DNA of 64,000 nt, from the NCBI GenBank assembly GCA_964351025.1, contig CAYGLV010000008.1:1-64000 (forward strand). The letters are read 5' to 3'. The stretch's first letter is position 1. Each line of letters begins with the position of its first letter. Shown piece after piece: positions 58,163-64,000 of this stretch. The notes under the pieces are model-generated. The model searched no databases and was not told where the DNA came from. It worked only from the letters and a program-made list of their open reading frames with translations. Source of the DNA: CAYGLV01 sp964351025 (GTDB lineage Bacteria; Actinomycetota; Thermoleophilia; Gaiellales; Gaiellaceae). A program made the translations under genes and the position numbers.

Positions 58163-60964
58163 TTGCCCTGGTTCCGACGGAAGAAAATCGAGACAGAGGC
58201 GGCGCCAGAAGCCGCCCCCGCAACCCAGCAGGAACAGCCTGACCCAGTAGTCGCAAGCGAGGCGCCGACCGAAGAGTCGGAAGCCGAGAAGCTCGCACGG
58301 AAGCGCCGCCGCGGCACACGTGGCGGGCGCAACCGGAGAAAGCCCGCGACCGCGGGCGCCGAGACTGCCGCCAAGGCACCCGCCGACGGGGAGAAGCCGG
58401 CACCCAAGCGCCGGACCACCGCCGAGCCGAAGGGCGACCGCCGCGGCGAGCGCTCCGGCCGCCAGCAGCAACAGCGCCGCAGGCCCGCGCCCCGACGCGC
58501 CCCGCTTCCCGCCGCCAAGCGCGAGCTCGTCATCTCCGTCGACGTCGGCGAGCAGCGCGTCGCCGTGCTCGAGGACGACCGCGTCGCCGAGGTCTACCTC
58601 GAGCGCCCGGACAGGCGCTCGATCGCCGGCAACATCTATCTCGGGACCGTGGACAACGTCCTTCCCGGGATGGAGGCCGCGTTCGTCGAGATCGGCCTCG
58701 AGAAGAACGGCTTCCTCTACGTGGACGAGATCGTCGTCCCGGAGCTGGAGGGCCGCCGGCACGGCAAGCGCATCCAGGACCTGATCGCGCGCGGCCAGCA
58801 GATTCTCGTCCAGGCGGTCAAGGATCCGATGAAGACGAAGGGCGCCCGCCTGACGACGGACATCTCTCTGCCGGGCCGGTTCCTCGTCTACGTCCCGAAC
58901 GGAGAGGGGCTCGGCGTCTCGCGCAGGCTCGACGATGCCGAGCGCGCGCGCCTGAAGGACATCATCAAGGCCCTCGACGTGAAGCAGGGCGGCGTGATCG
59001 TCCGCACTGCGGCCGAGGGTGCGTCGGCCGAGGACGTCGAGCGCGACCTGGTCTTCCTGCAGCGGCTGTGGAAGACGATCCAGGCGAAGGCCAAGACGTC
59101 GAAGGCGCCCGCGCTCGTCTACGAGGAGGCCGAGCTTCCGCTGAGGATCGTCCGCGATCTCTTCGCCGGCGACTTCGAGCGCGCGCTCGTGGACAACGAC
59201 CGCACGCACAAGCGCATCATCAGCTACCTGAAGAAGACTTCGCCGCACATGATCGAGCGCGTCCTCCGCTACAAGGAGCCGGAGCCGCTGTTCGAGGCCT
59301 TCGGCGTGGAAGCCGAGATCCGCTCGACGCTCAACCGCCGGGTGGATCTCCCTTCGGGCGGCTACCTCGTCTTCGACTACGCCGAGGCGTTCACCGTGAT
59401 CGACGTCAACACCGGCCGCTTCGTCGGCTCGCGGTCGAAGACGTCCACCGGGCGGCTCGAGGACACGATCACGAAGAACAACCTCGAGGCCGTGAAGGAG
59501 GTCGTCCGCCAGCTGCGCCTGCGTGACATCGGCGGCATCATTGTCATCGACTTCATCGACATGGCGAACCCGAAGAACCGGGAGGCAGTCGAGGAGGCGC
59601 TCCGCCAGGAGCTCGAGCGCGACCGGACCAAGACGTACGTCGTCGAGATCTCACCGCTCGGCCTCGTCGAGATGACGCGGCAGAACGTCACCGACGGGCC
59701 GCGCGAGATCCTGACGAAGAAGTGTGCGACCTGCGACGGCTCCGGGATCGTCTACTCGGAGGCGTCGGCCGCAATCGACGTCGAGCGCAGACTGCGGGCC
59801 CTCGTGGCCGGCTCGCGCTCGCAGGCCTTCCGCGTCGAGGTGAATCCGAAGGTCGCCGCACTGCTGGTCGGTCCCGGTGCCTCACGTCTGGCCGACCTCG
59901 AGACGCTGACGAAGCGACGCTTCTTCCCCGTCGGCGTCGACGGGGTGCACCTGGATCACTGCGCCGTCGTCGCCGAGGGCAAGCTCGCGGATCTCGCTCC
60001 GGTTGCGCCGTTGACCGAGGAGGCCCAGATCGAGCTGAAGCTGGTCGAGGTCGGCCTCTACGATGCAACGGCAGCCGTCGGCAAGCTCGACGGCTACGAC
60101 GTCATCGTCGCGGGTGCGGCGAAGCTCGTCGGCAAGAAGGCAACCGTGAACGTCGTGCGCGTGCTCGACGGCAACGCCTACGCGACTCTCGCGGACGGTG
60201 CGACGAGCGCCGCGCCTGTCACGTTCGAGGGTGAGGCCGAGAAGCCGACCCGCGCACCCGCCAAGAAGAAGGCAGTCGAGGCGCCCGCGGACGTTGCGGC
60301 CGTCGAGCAACCCGCCGAGACCGAGGCCGAGATCAGCGCTGAGCCGGCCGCAGAGACCGCGGATGCAGAGGAGATCGAGACAGAGGCCCCCGGAGAGGTC
60401 GCAGAGGACGCCGCCGCGGCGCCGCCGAAGCGTCCGGCCCGCCGCGGTACCCGCGGCGGACGCGGTCGCACGCGACGGCCCTCCGTCCAAGGTGAGACCG
60501 TCGCGGAGAGCGAAGGGGCGGCCGGCGAAGAGTCCTTGACCGAGCCCGATCCGGTGGAGGCGAAGCCGGCGGCTCCGGCGAACGGCCGTGGTCCCCGGCA
60601 ACCGAGGATTCACGTTCCCGGAGGCGAGCCGGGCGAAACGCGTGCGGCCGGGCCAGGCGGAAACAGCACCGACCTCGAAGGCGGCGACGGGCTCCCCAGG
60701 CCGAAGAAGAAGACCCGCCGCGGCACGCGTGGAGGTCGAGGCCGCAAGAAGCCGGCAGTCGCCGGCGGCGTCGGCGCTGCAGCCACGGAGCCCATTGAGT
60801 CGGTCGACTCCGTCGAGACCGTCAGCGAGCCGGCCCCCCGGCCCGCGCGCGAGCCCAGGCGTGCGGCCGAGCTCGTGCCTGTAGCCGAGCCCGCGGCAGA
60901 GCCGACGCCCGCCTCGTCCGACTACGTGCCGATGTCGGAGTGGCTCGACGACCTGGAGCGGTAG
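58163..60964 (+). CDS. rne: Ribonuclease E/G
   Basis: Endoribonuclease for rRNA maturation and mRNA decay. The 933-residue protein has a central catalytic core: S1 domain (GNIYLGTVDNVLPGMEAAFVEIG), the 5'-sensor/RNase H-like parts, catalytic aspartates in FTVIDVNTGRFVG and GGIIVIDFIDM, and the zinc-link CATCDGSG near residue 520. Both flanks are low-complexity and charged. A basic-glycine motif RRGTRGG occurs three times, near residues 47 (RGTRGGRNRRK), 758 (RGTRGGRGRTRR) and 851 (RGTRGGRGRKK). The start is TTG 58163, 8 bases after GAGGAGA, and not the TTG at 58130, which lies inside the stem-loop. Confidence 0.94.
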   Translation: MPWFRRKKIETEAAPEAAPATQQEQPDPVVASEAPTEESEAEKLARKRRRGTRGGRNRRKPATAGAETAAKAPADGEKPAPKRRTTAEPKGDRRGERSGRQQQQRRRPAPRRAPLPAAKRELVISVDVGEQRVAVLEDDRVAEVYLERPDRRSIAGNIYLGTVDNVLPGMEAAFVEIGLEKNGFLYVDEIVVPELEGRRHGKRIQDLIARGQQILVQAVKDPMKTKGARLTTDISLPGRFLVYVPNGEGLGVSRRLDDAERARLKDIIKALDVKQGGVIVRTAAEGASAEDVERDLVFLQRLWKTIQAKAKTSKAPALVYEEAELPLRIVRDLFAGDFERALVDNDRTHKRIISYLKKTSPHMIERVLRYKEPEPLFEAFGVEAEIRSTLNRRVDLPSGGYLVFDYAEAFTVIDVNTGRFVGSRSKTSTGRLEDTITKNNLEAVKEVVRQLRLRDIGGIIVIDFIDMANPKNREAVEEALRQELERDRTKTYVVEISPLGLVEMTRQNVTDGPREILTKKCATCDGSGIVYSEASAAIDVERRLRALVAGSRSQAFRVEVNPKVAALLVGPGASRLADLETLTKRRFFPVGVDGVHLDHCAVVAEGKLADLAPVAPLTEEAQIELKLVEVGLYDATAAVGKLDGYDVIVAGAAKLVGKKATVNVVRVLDGNAYATLADGATSAAPVTFEGEAEKPTRAPAKKKAVEAPADVAAVEQPAETEAEISAEPAAETADAEEIETEAPGEVAEDAAAAPPKRPARRGTRGGRGRTRRPSVQGETVAESEGAAGEESLTEPDPVEAKPAAPANGRGPRQPRIHVPGGEPGETRAAGPGGNSTDLEGGDGLPRPKKKTRRGTRGGRGRKKPAVAGGVGAAATEPIESVDSVETVSEPAPRPAREPRRAAELVPVAEPAAEPTPASSDYVPMSEWLDDLER

Positions 60965-60968
60965 TGGC

Positions 60969-60974
60969 TACAAT
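60969..60974 (+). promoter_or_regulatory. -10 box of the rplU-rpmA-obgE operon (TACAAT)
   Basis: TACAAT lies 4 bases after the rne stop and ends 45 bases before the rplU ATG at 61020, giving a leader of about 38 bases. A GTG at 60993 would be an alternative upstream start. Confidence 0.5.
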
Positions 60975-61019
60975 CCCACGGCTCGCGGGCGCGTGTCCGC
61001 GTTTCTGCGAGCGCTCACG

Positions 61020-61706
61020 ATGACCTACGCAATCATCCAAGTCGGCGGTAAGCAGTACCGCGTCCGCGCGGGCGAGAAGCTGCTCGTGGACCGGCTCGCG
61101 CACGGCGAGGGCAACACGTTCTCGCCGAGGGTTCTGCTCGTCGGGGGGGATGGCCCGGCCGACCTGGCACCGAAGGACGGCGTCGTCACCGCCCGCGTCG
61201 TCAGCGACCTGCGCGGCCCCAAGATCCGCATCGGCAAGTACAAGAAGCGCACGGGCTACAAGCGCCACAACGGCTTCCGCGCCGCGCTCACCCAGATCGA
61301 GATCGAGTCGATCGGCGCGAAAAAGGCGGCAGCCGCGGCGAAGCCGGCGGCCGTCGCCGAGGAGAAGCCGAAGGCGGCGGCAAAGCCGAAGGCCACACCC
61401 AAGGCNNNNNNNNNNNNNNNNNNNNNNNNNNNNNNNNNNNNNNNNNNNNNNNNNNNNNNNNNNNNNNNNNNNNNNNNNNNNNNNNNNNNNNNNNNNNNNN
61501 NNNNNGCAAAGCCAAAGACCGTGGCGAAGCCCAAGGCCGAGACCGTGGCCAAGCCGAAGGCCGTGGCAAAGCCCAAGTCCGAGACCGTGGCCAAGCCGAA
61601 GGCGAAGGCACCGGCCAAGCCCAAGGCGGCGGCGAAGCCCAAGCCCGCAGCGAAGAAGGCACCGGCGGCCAAGAAGCCTCCGGCACCGAAGAAGGAGGAG
61701 AGCTAG
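61020..61706 (+). CDS. rplU: Ribosomal protein bL21 with a long Lys/Ala/Pro-repeat tail
   Basis: Large-subunit protein binding 23S rRNA. Residues 1-100 are a normal bL21: TYAIIQVGGKQYRVRAGEKL, VGGDGPADLAPKDGVVTARVV, GPKIRIGKYKKRTGYKRHNGFR. The remaining 125 or so residues form an extension made of AKPKA, AVAKPK and ETVAKPKA-type repeats, ending APAAKKPPAPKKEES. A 100-N assembly gap (61406-61505) interrupts the repeats. Frame on both sides is consistent with the repeat, but the true length is unknown. ATG 61020 is chosen over GTG 60993 because bL21 normally starts MTYAII or MYAII. Confidence 0.93.
   Translation: MTYAIIQVGGKQYRVRAGEKLLVDRLAHGEGNTFSPRVLLVGGDGPADLAPKDGVVTARVVSDLRGPKIRIGKYKKRTGYKRHNGFRAALTQIEIESIGAKKAAAAAKPAAVAEEKPKAAAKPKATPKXXXXXXXXXXXXXXXXXXXXXXXXXXXXXXXXXXAKPKTVAKPKAETVAKPKAVAKPKSETVAKPKAKAPAKPKAAAKPKPAAKKAPAAKKPPAPKKEES
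61406..61505. other. Assembly gap (100 N) inside the rplU repeat tail
   Basis: Exactly 100 N bases, a conventional placeholder for a gap of unknown size. It falls within the AKPK-coding tandem repeats of rplU, a typical place for short-read assembly to break. Real repeat number could be smaller or larger. Confidence 0.95.
61506..61680 (+). repeat. Imperfect tandem repeats encoding AKPK units
   Basis: Units such as ACCGTGGC(C/G)AAGCC(C/G)AAGGC recur about every 21-42 bases and encode AKPK, TVAKPK, ETVAKPKA and AVAKPKS blocks. The last part shifts to short AAKKAPAAKK repeats. Similar units lie just left of the gap (61330-61405). Confidence 0.8.
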
Positions 61707-61961
61707 ATGGCACACAAGAAGGGGCTCGGCTCCTCCCGCAACGGGCGCGACTCCGAGGCAAAGCGTCTCGGCGTGAAGATCTTCGCCGGCCAGCAGGTGA
61801 AGGCGGGCATGATCATCGTCCGCCAGCGCGGCACGAAGTTCCGGCCCGGCCCCGGCACGGGCATCGGCCGCGACGACACGATCTTTGCGGTACGCGAGGG
61901 CACGGTCGAGTTCGGCCGAAGCGGCGAGCGCCGCTTCATCTCGGTCGCCACGCCCGAGTAA
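61707..61961 (+). CDS. rpmA: Ribosomal protein bL27
   Basis: 84-residue large-subunit protein near the peptidyl-transferase centre. It starts [20 protein letters not shown], the standard unprocessed actinobacterial N-terminus, and continues [38 protein letters not shown]. Start abuts the rplU stop directly. The basic N-terminal arm is intact, without the Firmicute leader cleaved by Prp. Confidence 0.97.
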   Translation: MAHKKGLGSSRNGRDSEAKRLGVKIFAGQQVKAGMIIVRQRGTKFRPGPGTGIGRDDTIFAVREGTVEFGRSGERRFISVATPE

Positions 61962-63706
<1,745 letters not shown>

Positions 63707-63713
63707 CCGCGGC

Positions 63714-63719
63714 TACACT
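63714..63719 (+). promoter_or_regulatory. -10 box upstream of rsfS (TACACT)
   Basis: TACACT ends 29 bases before the CTG at 63749. A ribosome binding site-like gaaggac (63732-63738) lies between, so this transcript would have a short leader. Confidence 0.4.
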
Positions 63720-63748
63720 GCGGGCGACCTCGAAGGACGAACGACCAC

Positions 63749-64000
63749 CTGACTCCACTCGAAACCGCCCGCCGCATCGCCGCTCTCGCGCAGGAGAAGC
63801 TGGCGCAGGACGTCGTCATCCTCGACATGCGGCCGGTCTGCGACTACACCGACTTCTTCATCCTCGCCACCGGCGCCAACCCGCGGCAGACGAAGTCGGT
63901 CGTCGACGAGGTCTACTCGGTGCTGAAGAAGGAGTCGCACCTGACGCCGCGCGCAACCGCCGGCGAGCGAGAGGCGACCTGGATCATCGCCGACTACCTC
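63749..64000 (+). CDS. rsfS: Ribosomal silencing factor RsfS (CTG start; 3' end cut by window edge)
   Basis: RsfS binds bL14 and blocks 70S assembly under starvation. The 84 visible residues give TPLETARRIAALAQEKLAQD, VVILDMRPVCDYTDFFILA, TGANPRQTKSVVDEV and ATWIIADYL, the normal family core; about 25-35 C-terminal residues are missing. The frame opens after a stop at 63704-63706. Between there and Met-26 no ATG, GTG or TTG is present. CTG at 63749, 10 bases after the purine-rich gaaggac, fits the expected N-terminus exactly. Gene order obgE-nadD-rsfS is the usual one. Confidence 0.9.
   Translation, partial: MTPLETARRIAALAQEKLAQDVVILDMRPVCDYTDFFILATGANPRQTKSVVDEVYSVLKKESHLTPRATAGEREATWIIADYL

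Noticed and set aside
61330..61680. Short regular repeats resembling a CRISPR array
   Set aside because: Repeats are in frame and encode AKPK units of the bL21 tail; there are no spacers.

Overview
The window looks like chromosomal DNA of a high-GC actinobacterium. The dnaK-grpE-dnaJ-hspR-clpB order, an actinobacterial-type inositol-3-phosphate synthase beside a phosphatidylinositol-phosphate synthase, an RNase E/G with arginine-rich tails and many leaderless start sites all fit. Several gene families resemble the class Thermoleophilia (Gaiellales or Solirubrobacterales relatives); that placement is inference. One 100-base run of N (61406-61505) shows this is a draft assembly. I see no rRNA, tRNA, CRISPR array, phage or insertion sequence. 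Genes are packed tightly, often with 4-base ATGA/GTGA overlaps.

Layout. 1-6240: heat-shock operon on the minus strand (dnaK, grpE, dnaJ, hspR, clpB cut by the left edge). 6249-10160: two EamA transporters flanking a tandem pair of M29 aminopeptidases. 10221-15918: minus-strand redox operon with a gamma-delta and a fused alpha-beta 2-oxoacid:ferredoxin oxidoreductase, then two subunits resembling NfnA and NfnB. 16104-21760: moaA, a full-length NifJ-type pyruvate:ferredoxin oxidoreductase and a dihydroorotate-dehydrogenase-like protein. 21816-24736: inositol-lipid module (PAP2 protein, phosphatidylinositol-phosphate synthase, Ino1). 24761-38918: mixed accessory genes (GNAT, CDGSH, glycosyltransferase-PHP fusion, UDG-like, DUF429, arsM, rlmD-type methyltransferase, ABC transporter, YjbQ, peptidases, ferritin, rhomboid). 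39063-43064: tig-clpP-clpX and a CDF transporter. 43065-49682: valS, folC, ndk, methyltransferases, maf. 49715-57990: a secreted GEVED-like protein, then mreB-mreC-mreD-mrdA-rodA and a DUF697 protein. 58163-64000: rne, rplU, rpmA, obgE, nadD, rsfS (cut by the right edge).

The most unusual locus is ino1. Its reading frame is fused at the 5' end to two tandem ribbon-helix-helix DNA-binding motifs. The promoter and first codons carry GCTAGC-centred palindromes, and a second good start with a Shine-Dalgarno sequence lies exactly at the normal Ino1 N-terminus. This looks like a self-regulating enzyme gene that could make both a repressor-enzyme fusion and the plain enzyme.

A second window-wide pattern is leaderless expression. 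About twenty genes on both strands have a TAnnnT -10 box ending 6-10 bases before the start codon. One such box works on both strands (34039-34045). Two others sit in front of short upstream reading frames (21 and 60 codons) that are stop-start coupled to the next gene. Two genes (arsM, rsfS) appear to have no usable start other than CTG. The single stretch of more than 300 bases without an intact gene is 38013-38457, which holds a strong GC hairpin, a probable hydrolase gene remnant and the upstream region of a small gene.
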